Source: Bigelowiella natans CCMP2755 (lineage: Eukaryota > Cercozoa > Chlorarachniophyceae). From it: a stretch of 32,330 nt of DNA. Shown here one piece after another: positions 22,693 to 32,330 of the stretch (the stretch's first letter is position 1; the number at the start of each line of letters is the position of its first letter). A model generated the notes under the pieces. That model was not told where the DNA came from and searched no databases. It was given only the letters and a program-made list of their open reading frames with translations. The position numbers and the translations under genes are program-made. The stretch lies in assembly GCA_000320545.1 (NCBI GenBank), contig ADNK01001408.1, positions 1-32,330 on the forward strand, written 5' to 3'.

Positions 22693-24566
22693 GGAGAAGG
22701 ATGGAAGAGAGGGGAAGGAGGAGGAGGAGAAAAAATTAATGACAATGACTTATCAGGCCAGACTGAAACGTCTTTCTACTAAAAAGTAATGAGATCGTAA
22801 TTGAGCACGGTGAGGCAGATCGGGACAAATGAGACAACCAGTTTTCTCCCTCACCAGCTTTTTAACCCTCATCTGCTGTTTGTCTCTCAACGATAGCTTG
22901 AATACCTCCACCTCCTTTATCTTGAAATTTGATGATGCTGATAATGTCTTTTCTAATAGAAGCTATGGAAATAGGCAAACAAAAGTAAATATAATTCTGT
23001 ACGATGTTACTGCTTGGACGGTTGCCTAGCGCAATCTAGAATTTAAGTGCAGACATGCATAGCTAATAAGAACATATTTACTATGTTGCGATTTAGCTTG
23101 CACACATAATAATAATGATAGCTAATGGTAATGCGAGTTTTCAAATCGGTCATCATCAGTGCAATCATGCAAAGATTTAGACGTACATGCTAACACGGAC
23201 AAATATACAAATATACAAAGCTGCTACGCACTGGCGTGTACACGGCCTACTCTAGTACTGTTTACACAGATTGTGTTATATATTTATACATATACATATA
23301 GCTAGTATATATATTCCACAGCTACGTTAGGATGACCATTGATCGAATGAGTTTATTAGTTTATTCATTACATCCTTCTCACATATTGTGAGGCTTGTGT
23401 TCATGTACATGACTGTGGGTTTCGGCTGCTGTGTAGATGCATGATAGCGTGGTGGCGGGTAGAACGCAGATGGATAGGTGGCGTAGAAACATGACATGTA
23501 ACGGATCCCATAAGTACACCTTAGGGCACCAAAACGTTCTTCATGCATCATTCTTGAAGCGCAGGAAATTACGTCGATTTGCCACTGGCCGTTCTTTAGC
23601 ATACTAACAGCTAGAATGCCGATTTTATATTACAAGTTTTAAGAGGGCGGCAATGGTCTCTCAAAAATAAATTTTAAATTTTATTTTGTGATTAAATACA
23701 TCAAACATAAAATCTTTTTCCCGAGAATTTCGGTCTTGAGCATTTCTCCTAGTTACGATGCAGTGGGGGGCACATTCTGCCTTTCTTTCCAGTATCGGTT
23801 GGTCTTCATCGATGGTTCGACAAAGCTTTAAAACAACTCAGAAAGGTAGGGCTCGCATACAATAACCAAAAGTAATGTACACTGTGCTTTTCCCGTAATT
23901 AACATTGCTTCTCATGACGTGTGACTTGTACGAACGCAATCCCACAACGTGTACATAGGATACTATAATCTTTCCTCATACCCCTGAGAGTTGGATAAAA
24001 ATTCAAAAGGGTCTTGTGAGTAAAAACATCTTCGAGAGTTTTGCTGTATTTTTTCTACACAGTTTCCATGAGACTATGAGTGTCATCATCAGTGTTTGAT
24101 TTCACATAAATTGTACAGAGAAATGAAAAGAGATACCTTTCTCCTCTTTACTTTTGGCTACCATGAGCAGCCTCTAGTTGCAGAAACTGCGGAAGGACGT
24201 CAAGGTTGGATAAATTTGCTGGACCGGTGCTTGCATCTCTTTAAAGTGTTCCCAATTGTCAGTCGTCGGTACGTGTGTTATTTTTGACAGCCCTCAATAG
24301 CCCAGGATTTCTCAATTGCGACAACAATATGATTTCAGTCGCGAACAAAAAAAGAAAGATGGTCGCAGAATGAAGTTGGAGTGAAGTGGGAAGGGAAGTG
24401 CAGTTTTCCAGCTTTCAAAACAATAAAATATCCTTCTCGGCTCTTCCTCTCGCACTCAGAACTGCTGTGATTGATCTCTTCCCCGCGCCCCCCCCGGTGA
24501 CATCTCTTCAAGAGCTGAGAGGACAGTCTTCGACTCGACTGTATTCAACCAGGAAGGAAGGGGAAA
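22693..24566. other. Gene-free stretch between nucleotidyltransferase-like gene and MFAP1
   Basis: AT-rich, with TATATA-type sequence at 23275-23315 and AT-only words near 23660-23700. A minus-strand frame of 91 codons at 23327-23602 is not recognised and lacks supporting exons. The last 150 bases are presumably the MFAP1 promoter and 5' UTR. Confidence 0.5.
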
Positions 24567-26036
24567 ATGGCTGACGAACGTCCCGAGCAGCTGTTTGTAT
24601 TAAAAAGGGGCGCGCCGAAGAGCGACCGAGTCAACCGGCAAACCCAGAAGCCAAAATCAAGCCTCATCTATAGAAAAGGCTCCCGGCCTACGTGGGCTGG
24701 CGATGACAGCGACGAGGATGAAGACGAAGAAGGAGAGAGACACGTATTACAAAGAGTGTGGGATGATGACGATGCCGTTGACAACCTTCGTGCATCGAGG
24801 CGGCCAGGGAGACGGGTAGCACGAATTGAGAAAATAGAAACGTCTTTAAGAAGAAAGGTAGCGGAGCCGGTCATCGTCTCTACCCGCACTATTGCAGAAC
24901 CAGTTGTTGTAAAACAAGAAAAGCTAGAGGATGATGAAGATGATGGAGAAAAGACTACTGTAGCACGTGTTGTGAAAAAGGAGATCGACATAGATGTTAG
25001 CCAGCTTGAGGTGCCCGAGGGCCCAGAAGACGATGATGAGGATGATGAGGAAAGCGAAGAGGATGACGTAGATGATCGCCGGGCAAGGATGCGAAAGAAA
25101 AAGTTGGAGAAAATGAAAGCGGAAGAGGAGAGGAAGGCCAAATTAGAAGCCGAGAAGCAGAAAGAAGCCGACGAGGATGAAGACGAAGACGAAGATGAGG
25201 ATGAATCGGGTTCAGAATACAGCGAGTCAGAAGAGGAAATGCCATCGAGGCCTTTACTACGACCTGTTTTTGTGTCAAAAAGGCAAAGACAAACAATTGA
25301 GGAGCGCAAAAAGATGGAGGCAGAGGAAGAGGCTTATGTGGAAGAACAAAGGCTCAGGGAGGTTGAGAGGAAGGAAGAAGCAAGGAAGCTTGTGATAAAG
25401 CAACTTAAAGAGGAGGAGGAGGCCAAATTGAGGGCGAAGGATGATGAGCTACCCGATGATACAGATGGAATCAACGAAGAAGAAGAACGCAAGGCGTGGG
25501 CTCTCCGCGAGCTTCGTAGGTTGAAGCGAGACCAAGAAAAACAACAGGCAGAAGAAGACGAGAAGGCTGAGGTTGAGAAACGCAGGAATATGACTGATGA
25601 CGAAATAGCTGCTCTTAATCGTCGAAAACCAGAGAAAGATAGAGGGAAGATGAAATTCCTTCAAAAGTACTTCCACAAAGGAGCGTTCTATCAAGACTCA
25701 GATCATGCTATATTTAAGCGTGATTTTAATAAGGCCACTGGAGTGGACGCTGAGGTCGATAAAGAAAGGTTACCGAAGGTGTTGCAAGTCAAGAACTTCG
25801 GAAAGATGAGCAGAACGAAGTACACCCACCTCGTTGATCAAGATACGACATTCGCTGGAAAGACGAAAAGGGAACTTGAAGATGAAGCGGAAGAAAAGCG
25901 CAAAACTGGATTTGGCTCAACCCGTCTCACCAAAAGGAAGCTGGCAGGCACAGGCAGGGTGGATGAAGCTTTCCAGAGGCCGAAAGCCAGGAAAAAAAAT
26001 GCTACTTCGGACAGCAGTAGTAGTAGTAAGAAATAA
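24567..26036 (+). CDS. MFAP1: MFAP1, spliceosomal B-complex protein
   Basis: MFAP1 (Spp381 in yeast) is a component of the tri-snRNP/B-complex spliceosome and is needed for pre-mRNA splicing. This is a single-exon gene of 489 residues (human 439). The N-terminus carries basic and Asp/Glu-rich blocks typical of the family, with a long charged helix from about 165 to 360. The C-terminal signature is clear: MKFLQKYFHKGAFYQD, then FKRDFNKATGVD, LPKVLQVKNFGKMSR and TKYTHLVDQDTTF, almost identical to the human protein. It ends in a basic, Ser-rich tail. ATG context is AAAATGG. Lack of introns contrasts with the intron-dense SPB1 and GST genes in the same window. Confidence 0.95.
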   Translation: MADERPEQLFVLKRGAPKSDRVNRQTQKPKSSLIYRKGSRPTWAGDDSDEDEDEEGERHVLQRVWDDDDAVDNLRASRRPGRRVARIEKIETSLRRKVAEPVIVSTRTIAEPVVVKQEKLEDDEDDGEKTTVARVVKKEIDIDVSQLEVPEGPEDDDEDDEESEEDDVDDRRARMRKKKLEKMKAEEERKAKLEAEKQKEADEDEDEDEDEDESGSEYSESEEEMPSRPLLRPVFVSKRQRQTIEERKKMEAEEEAYVEEQRLREVERKEEARKLVIKQLKEEEEAKLRAKDDELPDDTDGINEEEERKAWALRELRRLKRDQEKQQAEEDEKAEVEKRRNMTDDEIAALNRRKPEKDRGKMKFLQKYFHKGAFYQDSDHAIFKRDFNKATGVDAEVDKERLPKVLQVKNFGKMSRTKYTHLVDQDTTFAGKTKRELEDEAEEKRKTGFGSTRLTKRKLAGTGRVDEAFQRPKARKKNATSDSSSSSKK

Positions 26037-27059
26037 TAGCGTCATCTAGATCTTCATATGTTGTGGATCAGTGCGATGATGATCTCATCCAGATTCGTGA
26101 CGGCCATCGAATGTGGTACATTCTAGTCGAAACGATCGCTCTTAGCAGCCTAAACTACAACTTTTGTGCTTTATATTGAGTTGCTGTATGCGTGCATGCA
26201 TGTACATTGTATTAAAGCACGCAGCTCCACACTACATACATGCATTGCTGTCGTCATGCGCCCGGTTATACGGTGCATAACGGTACGTCTGCTGCCGTAC
26301 GTACCAACATAAACACATATGCCAATCTAGCAATGGCAAACAACAGACTTGATCTACATTGTCTAGTTGCGTGTGTATATATAATATGAGACGGATGTAT
26401 TAATAAAGTAATTAAAATTTTCAATGATCATATCCTAATGTAGCTAGGCAAAGCAGCCGCTACATACAGCGCTCATCATGCTGTAACTGTTTGCATTAGG
26501 CAGCAACAATGTGCTTCATGCATGCATGAAAAAGCATCCGCCATGTGTTGTCGTTACATCGTCGATGTGTGTGTGATCTAGTGATGTGCAAGCTAGTATA
26601 ACAACAATGAATCATCATGATCGACCGCCATGCAATGGCAGCATGCCAATTAGCATGCCAGCATGGTGTGCTAATATGTATAAGCATACCGAGCATGCCC
26701 TCTATACCTCTAGCCCTCGCAAAGCGATGCGACTGTGACACAACCATCAGCAGTCGCAATGATTTGTCATTGTTGCTTGCACATCACACATCGCAATGAG
26801 GCGATGATGCGACTGCATTGTGCTGTTTTGTCATCACGTTGTCTCATGTCACATAGCACGTGTAGCTTCACACGCACACTCAACGTGACTGCGGCACAAT
26901 GCATTAACACGCTACGTGCATCACAATTGCTTGCAGCTACATGCGTATGCGTGTTCACCTCTCAACTTCAAGAAAAAGTTCAAATGTAGCAGTGATGCTA
27001 GCATGTTGAATTTAGAATGGTGCAATTTCATGACGGAAAAGATGGGATCGATGATCTTC
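26037..27059. other. Convergent 3' spacer between MFAP1 and GST
   Basis: No gene is supported. The spacer is rich in TGCATGCA and GCATGC words, like the SPB1/TPR spacer, and contains a perfect 16-base palindrome at 26515-26530. AATAAA at about 26402-26407 on the plus strand, some 370 bases after the MFAP1 stop, could serve as a polyadenylation signal. Confidence 0.55.
26515..26530. repeat. Perfect 16-base palindrome
   Basis: TTCATGCATGCATGAA equals its own reverse complement. Confidence 0.9.
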
Positions 27060-27537
27060 TTATTTCTTGTGCTCTGCTTCCACTTTCATCCAATCCACCA
27101 CCTTAGGATGCTCATGCACTGTCTTATAAATTGCCTGAGTTTTGGATAAATACAAGAGAGTCCAAACTCAGTAAGAAAGAGCAAAATCCGAAATTACCAT
27201 GTTGTATTTACTATCATGATTCTTCGTCACTCATCATCATTCCGCAAATACTACCTCCAGAGTATTGCACTTGGAGCTTACATCCGAGGAGATACCGTCA
27301 AGACGCCCCGACTTGAAATTGCGGAGAGACGTGTAGATCATGATGTCAGCGATGGTCATCTTCGAACCGACTGCATACTTCGACTTGTTCTTGCTTAGAA
27401 TTGCATCTAACTTTCCCAGCTTTCCAGAGATCTGAGAAATATTGCATGTGCAGCAGTTGTTTGAATACAAGTTATTACACAGTGGTGTATTTCTATATGT
27501 GGTGTATGTGCGTCCGTGCGCGCGTGTGTGCGTGGTA

Positions 27538-27581
<44 letters not shown>

Positions 27582-28280
27582 CATGAGCACTCAAAGTTCC
27601 AGTCATTACAATGTCGTTGAGCCTTCCGCGAACTTCCATTTTCTGCTTTTCATCCTTCCAATTTTCCAAGCCATATCTTTCCGGAAATCTAATTTCACAC
27701 TTGAATGGTAAGCGTGCGGCAAACAAAAGTGCTAGCTCCTTTCCACAGCAAGCAATCAGATTGAAGGATAAAAAATCTCATCAAAGAGCGCATATATGGT
27801 TCGGCCTCGTGCACGCACGTACATTGACATGCTGAGAGGGAACATCACATCCTCCAAAGTCATAATAGCAGAATCAACTTCCATGGCTTCTAAGACATTC
27901 GAGGGGTACAGCCCAGCCTCTACGCCAGCATACTTGAGGATTGCGAACGACTGAATTACGGGAGGGAGGAGTATGAGAATTGATAGTTGTTGACGAGTGT
28001 GTCCTTGAACCTGTGCGTACACGTTCCCACAAACGGTGAGAGTTGGAAGCTGGCCGAGAGGAAGCTTGCCATTCTTCTTTAAGTCTGCAAAAGCCTCGCT
28101 GAATTTCAAAAAGGCATAGCATGAGGGCGTAGCATCAGCAACTAGGGTTGTCGCTTACCGGCTGAGACGCACATCCTTAAATTCGATGTTCCCTATAGCG
28201 AATGCAAGGCGAATAGGGAGGCCGCGGCCTTCTATGTTAAAGTATGTGAGCTCAGGCTTGCTCACTCTCGTCGTGTTCAT
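27060..28280 (-). CDS. Glutathione S-transferase, sigma-like
   Basis: It conjugates glutathione to electrophiles in the cytosol, or isomerises substrates, as sigma-class enzymes do. Minus-strand exons: 28280-28159, 28098-28011, 27950-27823, 27688-27610, 27431-27255, 27134-27060; all phases agree, giving 222 residues, a normal GST length. The N-terminal thioredoxin-like domain reads LTYFNIEGRGLPIRLAF (catalytic Tyr13), then LPLGQLPTLTVCGNVYAQ-SFAILKYAG with the cis-Pro of QLPTL and the Q-S glutathione-binding pair. The C-terminal helical domain has YAVGSKMTIADIMIY (the N-capping box S/T-x-x-D) and closes with YKTVHEHPKVVDWM. The stop is TAA. Exon 5 would stop early if read through at GAG|GTAGTATTTG, so the last exon is needed. 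The intron 27609-27432 carries a (GT)19 run. Confidence 0.93.
27541..27578 (+). repeat. (GT)19 microsatellite
   Basis: Pure GT repeat inside the fourth GST intron (27432-27609), reading CA on the coding strand. Confidence 0.9.
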
Positions 28281-28586
28281 AGGGAGGTTGCGGGCTTCAT
28301 GGTTGATTTTTGGAACGTCGAACATTCTCGTCGTGTGTGTTCCAATGGATCCAATGCGGTTTCAGGTGCTCGTTTGCTTTGTTTTTCAGTTGCGAGCACG
28401 CATGTGTGCCCACAAAATGGCTCAAGAATGCATGCCATTTGGAACCTGCGACATATCATTTTCCTCGAAAGTATCTAGAGTACATGTGAGACAGAGACAA
28501 GCCAAACAAATCTTCCCCCGATCAACTAGGAATGGACGACGAGGAGTGGCTAGAATGCCATTCTTGATTCCTTTTTGTTTCACTAG

Positions 28587-28656
28587 TCAGTTCTCACTAG
28601 CCCAAAGTTAGTTCGAGGCACAGTTTTCAGTCCTCACTGAAGCCAGTTCGAGGCAC
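28587..28656 (+). repeat. Diverged tandem duplication ending in AGTTCGAGGCAC
   Basis: Two adjacent units of about 35 bases, each running from CAGT(T/C)CTCACT to AGTTCGAGGCAC, with several mismatches and small gaps. Confidence 0.7.
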
Positions 28657-31009
28657 TGCATTTCGCACACTGCAAGTGTCTAGCTTGTCACACTTTGGAA
28701 GTGCATTTTTCACCATTGTTCTCATTGTTCTCATTGATCAAGACTGTCATTGTTCCAAACCTCGCTCCGTGCGTGAGTGAACAAAGTTTGTGAGCAACTT
28801 TTTTCACTCCAGACCAGCAGAGCACGAAGAGCTGCGAGCAGCACGGCCAGACGGTGCCAAAAGTTGTCCTTCGCAATGACTTTTGCTGGGCGAGGTGCAG
28901 CTGCACGAAAACGATCATGCATCGCCCTTTGCTTGTCACGATCGATCAGCTCCAGAGCTGGATCGCGCGCAACGCCGTCGTGCACGCACACAACACGCAC
29001 ACGCGGTGTTCGTTGCACTGTTGTTTCCAGTTTTGCCTGCAATGACAAGCAGCCTGGCAATGTTCGGTGTGCACAGCTGGACAGGTGCGCACGTGCAGTC
29101 CAACGATGCAACGAGGTCGTTGCGTTCACAATGAACGCGCGCCCACTGTGTCAACGTTCCTCGTGCACGAATCGAGTGTGTTTTTGTCCTTTGGCCACAC
29201 ACCACAAAAAAACACGCTGGAAGCATGCACGCACTCGCTTGGCTTTTCACGCAGCTCACTGTTCTGGTGTTCTGGTGTTTGTTGTGCCCGTTCGCTCGCG
29301 TTTGCTCACTGCGTTGTGTGGTTGGGGGCAGACGTGCGTGCGTGCTGGTCAAAGAACACAAAGAAGCACTCACTTGCCTCTTGCTTGAGTGCATTGGAGC
29401 AACAATGAGGAGCAAATGGAACCTTGGACGTCTGACGTCGCACAAGGGTGCTTTGGCGTTTGACGCTGCTTTCTCGAAGCCAGCAAGACCAGGAGAGCCA
29501 GAGAGGCTTTGACGTGTGTTTGTTGATGGCCGGTGGTTCATCGTTGGACTTTCACGTTCACTTGACGTGCCAACACGAAGTGCACACTTGCTGCTGGTGC
29601 AAGCGCGGCTGAACGAGGCTCTGGCGGTCCAGCGCTCCTCGCCAGCTCGAACAACTGCTGGACAGGACTGGCTGGTGGAGCCAGTAGGCACGTGTGTGCA
29701 CTGGCTTCGACACTTCAATTTGATTTGGGCACGCCAACACGCTGCAACAACAACACGCGCACCACTTGGCCAACCGACGAACGAGTGAGTGGACGAACAA
29801 ATCGAAGAGTGTGAGTTCCAAAGATCCAGCTGAACGGGTCGTCAGAACAAAGTGCACTCCCTCTCCCCTGACCCACGGGAGGACCAACGAAACAATTCCA
29901 GTGGTGCAGTTGAAAGGGTCACTGAACGTGCCAGCTCCAGAGCTCATCACGTCCCCATCGCACAATCGATCAACAAGCGGACCACACACCGTGGCAAAGC
30001 TGGAAAGTTGAGGGGGATTGATCGACGATTGACTCGTGTTCACTCCAACGTCGACGACACCTCCGTGCTTGAGCCTCTCTAGCTCTCACTCGCTCCACCA
30101 GACGGTGTTGTGAGTGAAGGGTTCAAGACTTGTGTTCGTTGTGCCCAGGTGCTTGCTGGGCACAGTTGGTTCGCCGTCAAAGATGAAGTGAGGACGAAAG
30201 GTGAAAAAAATGGGCACCAAGTGCAAATCAATTGCTGCTGCGAGTGAGTCCGCTTTCGGGCAGTGAGCAGCAACTTCACCTGATCGTGCAAGCTTGGTGC
30301 ATCAAGTGGTCGCTTCCGATGCATCGTTGCTTTTTTGGGACAACTACCTGAAAGTGTTTTGTTTGGAGCGCGACACCCGGATGTGCGCGATTTTGTTCAT
30401 TTCTCTTTGTGCACAGCCTGAAAATGACAGAAATTCATGCCATTTTGAGCCACACCGCGATGAAAAGCATTCGGCACAGCAGAGCACCCCCCCTCTCGCT
30501 CCCAAAGCCAGTTTGCTAGGAATCCCTTCGGGAACAAGCCAGAAGAGACAAAAATGGAACAAAATCTCTTGCATTTTAAGCTTTCGACGGTATCCCGGTT
30601 TGCATTCAGGGTCTAAAATTGACTAATCCTCTTTTTCATTTTTTGCTTGAGGTCACGATCTCGTCTTGGACAAAAGTCGTCATTTTTGTTCAGTCGCATG
30701 CACCGGAAGGCCCAGATGACTGTTCATCGTCAGTTTGGACAGGACAGACATAATCTTAATACCACATCGTGCACCACTAATTGAGGCAAAGTCCGAGAGG
30801 AATCCCCCGCCCTCAACACCATTGTGACAACATAGAAGTAGCGTCCATTAGCATCGGCAAATCAAATATCAGCGATTTCAATACTCCAGACGGTTGTTGA
30901 AATCGAAACTGTACATTGGCAGTACAAATTATATTTAAGCAGCCTTGTTCTTTGAACTTTAACGATAGCCGACGTGTAGCGCGTACCACTACGCGGGCAC
31001 AAGTCACGT

Positions 31010-31031
31010 GCGACAACAAAGGGGTTGTCGC
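31010..31031. repeat. Hairpin with 8-base stem
   Basis: GCGACAAC and GTTGTCGC pair perfectly across a 6-base loop. Confidence 0.85.
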
Positions 31032-31073
31032 GGATATAGAATATAGATAACGTAGATATTAATACAGCATAGG

Positions 31074-31129
31074 CACGTGGGTTCCGGCGGGACTCATGGC
31101 AGCACACCGGAAGTGTGCTGCCCCACGTG
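31074..31129. repeat. Nested hairpin, 10-base inner stem and 7-base outer stem
   Basis: GGCAGCACAC (31098-31107) pairs with GTGTGCTGCC (31113-31122) across the loop CGGAA. Outside it CACGTGG (31074-31080) pairs with CCACGTG (31123-31129). Confidence 0.85.
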
Positions 31130-31135
31130 CGGCGG

Positions 31136-31158
31136 CATTCGCGAAAGCTTCGCGAATG
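31136..31158. repeat. Hairpin with 10-base stem and 3-base loop
   Basis: CATTCGCGAA pairs perfectly with TTCGCGAATG across AGC. It follows the nested hairpin by only six bases. Confidence 0.9.
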
Positions 31159-31339
31159 ATTACGCAGTGCACGATTTAATAAAAATATAATCTTTAATAA
31201 AAATAAACACAACTCTTCAAAAGGAAGCAAACGTGCCTTTCCCCCCCCCTGCCTACTTGTGCACGTAGCGCCTCGGCCTGTGAACACCTTACGCGCAACA
31301 ACCTTTGGCTTCCACACACGGGAAACGATTTGACTAACA

Positions 31340-32330
31340 ATGTCACAGCAGCTAGAAGAACAGCAGGACTTTGGCTCGCAGGCCGTGCAAGGGCACGAGC
31401 AGAAACAGGAAAGGAAGGGCGATACGGACGCTAAGGAAGGAGGAGGAACACCTCCACAGGCACCGCCGGGACCAGCACCCGGGATTAAGAAAGCAGATGC
31501 AGCAGCAGAGGCACTGGAGAACTTCTACGAGGCGGACGACGAGGACGTGGCCGCCGAAAGCAAGAAGGTCGTAATGGCATTACGAGCCTTGCGACCCAGG
31601 GCGAGCAACTACGCCAAACTGAAAGTATCGATAGAATACAAGTATCAGACACATGATGTTTGGGCAGCTATCATGCAGGACATCATGGATTACGAAGCAG
31701 ACTTACCTCCAGAGTGGGCAGCTTTGTTTAGGAACGACGGGGGTCTGGGCGCCTCGCGGGGGACGACCCAGAGCACCGTCAAGCAGCAGCAGCCGGTACA
31801 GCGGAACACCCAGTTCATGTCTGTTAAAACAGCACCGGTTATGATAACGAAATACAACGGGAAAAGAGGTGAGGCAAGGAGGTGGTGGAAGAACGCTAGG
31901 AGTATACTCTGCGACTTTACCCCTAACCCCACCGAAAACGACAAGCTCAAATGGCTAGCTATAATAAAGCAAGCCATGGACCTTTACGAGACAGGCAGGA
32001 CCCGGATCAGGCAGCTAGAGAAAATACACACTACAGTTAGTGGGCTACGAGACGTTGAGGCGATAATGAAGGCTTTTGTAAATGAACAGGATGCTAACTC
32101 CCTACCCCAGGCTATTAGAAAATACAGAGCAATGATGCAGCATGAGAGAGAACCTGTTAGAGACTTTGCCACGCGCTTCCAGGATATGATCGACGAACTA
32201 CATGATTTTAATTACAACACAGGTGATGATCAGGCAAGGTTTGAAGAGTTCAAGTTAAAGAAGGAATCCACTTACGTTACGGAGAAAGGCTACACCACGA
32301 TGGAGGCAGCAGTGCAGGCTATATCCCTAC
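31340..32330 (+). CDS. gag: Retrotransposon Gag-like protein, 3' end outside window
   Basis: From ATG 31340 the frame stays open to the window end: 330 codons without a stop. Residues 1-60 are Gln/Glu/Gly/Pro-rich and disordered. The central and C-terminal part matches the retrotransposon Gag pattern: ITKYNGKRGEARRWWKNA (an F/Y-x-G ... WW start of the capsid-like domain), then a helical region ending in IRKYRAMMQHEREPVRDFAT and RFQDMIDEL, the usual R-x(n)-E-x-V-x-x-F-x-x-RF motif. This suggests Ty3/Gypsy-type Gag; a zinc knuckle, protease and polymerase would lie beyond the window. The frame is intact, so the copy may be young. Host function is unlikely but a domesticated Gag cannot be excluded from this part alone. 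Confidence 0.7.
   Translation, partial: MSQQLEEQQDFGSQAVQGHEQKQERKGDTDAKEGGGTPPQAPPGPAPGIKKADAAAEALENFYEADDEDVAAESKKVVMALRALRPRASNYAKLKVSIEYKYQTHDVWAAIMQDIMDYEADLPPEWAALFRNDGGLGASRGTTQSTVKQQQPVQRNTQFMSVKTAPVMITKYNGKRGEARRWWKNARSILCDFTPNPTENDKLKWLAIIKQAMDLYETGRTRIRQLEKIHTTVSGLRDVEAIMKAFVNEQDANSLPQAIRKYRAMMQHEREPVRDFATRFQDMIDELHDFNYNTGDDQARFEEFKLKKESTYVTEKGYTTMEAAVQAISL

Larger units (their letters stand above)
28281..31339. other. Long gene-free stretch between GST and the retroelement
   Basis: About 3 kb without a recognisable gene. From 28500 to 30600 frames of 200-260 codons are open on both strands, but they are Cys/Arg/Ser/Thr-rich without domains and overlap in antisense, so they reflect composition (many GTGCAC, CACGTG, TTGCTTG words). 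28587-28656 is a diverged tandem duplication. From about 30820 the sequence changes to the likely 5' part of the retroelement. Confidence 0.55.
30820..32330 (+). mobile_element. Probable LTR retrotransposon, 5' part (truncated by window)
   Basis: A Gag frame starts at 31340 and runs off the window. The 500 bases before it have three strong hairpins and A/T-rich AATAAA-type words at 31176-31206, which could be LTR or leader sequence. The left edge is a guess: TGTGACAA at 30824 could be an LTR start, but without the downstream LTR it cannot be confirmed. A possible primer-binding site beginning TGG lies about 35 bases before the ATG (inference). Confidence 0.5.

Noticed and set aside
23327-23602. 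91-codon minus-strand frame
   Set aside because: Contains a Pro/Tyr stretch and several Cys, but no family is recognisable and no adjoining exons were found. Could be a small gene; not supported.
28610-28656. GTTCGAGGC words as tRNA B boxes
   Set aside because: No matching A box, cloverleaf or acceptor stem could be built; the words belong to a tandem duplication.
28777-29388. 203-codon plus-strand frame
   Set aside because: As above; no recognisable domain and no exon support.
28936-29718. 260-codon minus-strand frame
   Set aside because: No domain, Cys/Arg/Ser/Thr-rich, fully overlapped by an equally open plus-strand frame; composition artefact.

Overview
This is a piece of a eukaryotic nuclear genome. 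Five of its seven genes are split by introns with GT-AG borders, and once the introns are removed the reading phase matches at every junction. The genes are conserved eukaryotic housekeeping proteins, and many introns and spacers carry microsatellites. The lineage is not resolved. The compact genes and the mix of intron-rich and single-exon genes suggest a unicellular protist. A leader-like N-terminus on one gene would fit an alga with a secondary plastid, but that is weak evidence.

Layout, left to right: (1) 1-4196 (+), the 3' part of a SPB1/FTSJ3-type rRNA methyltransferase gene in about 11 exons. (2) 4976-12948 (-), a complete TPR/MLP-type nuclear-basket nucleoporin in 8 exons, 2435 residues, with a very long low-complexity tail. 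(3) 13494-15134 (+), a KDM8/JMJD5-type JmjC oxygenase in 7 exons, divergent from TPR. (4) 16395-19198 (+), cytosolic-type threonyl-tRNA synthetase in 3 exons. (5) 21013-22692 (+), a single-exon nucleotidyltransferase-like protein of unclear substrate. (6) 24567-26036 (+), single-exon MFAP1, a spliceosome protein. (7) 27060-28280 (-), a glutathione S-transferase in 6 exons. (8) 31340 to the window end (+), the start of a retrotransposon Gag reading frame, with a cluster of strong hairpins just upstream.

The genes do not form a pathway. They cover ribosome biogenesis, nuclear pore, protein hydroxylation, translation, sugar-nucleotide metabolism, splicing and detoxification, as expected of a eukaryotic gene neighbourhood. 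TPR and KDM8 share a 545-base divergent promoter region. SPB1/TPR and MFAP1/GST are convergent pairs, and each of those two 3' spacers holds a perfect 16-base palindrome and many GCATGC/GCTAGC words.

Points most worth a second look: an in-frame TAG inside an otherwise well-fitting SPB1 exon, the hydrophobic leader on the KDM8-like oxygenase, the hairpin cluster upstream of gag, the unplaced nucleotidyltransferase family, and the palindromes in the convergent spacers. No clearly new multi-gene system was recognised.
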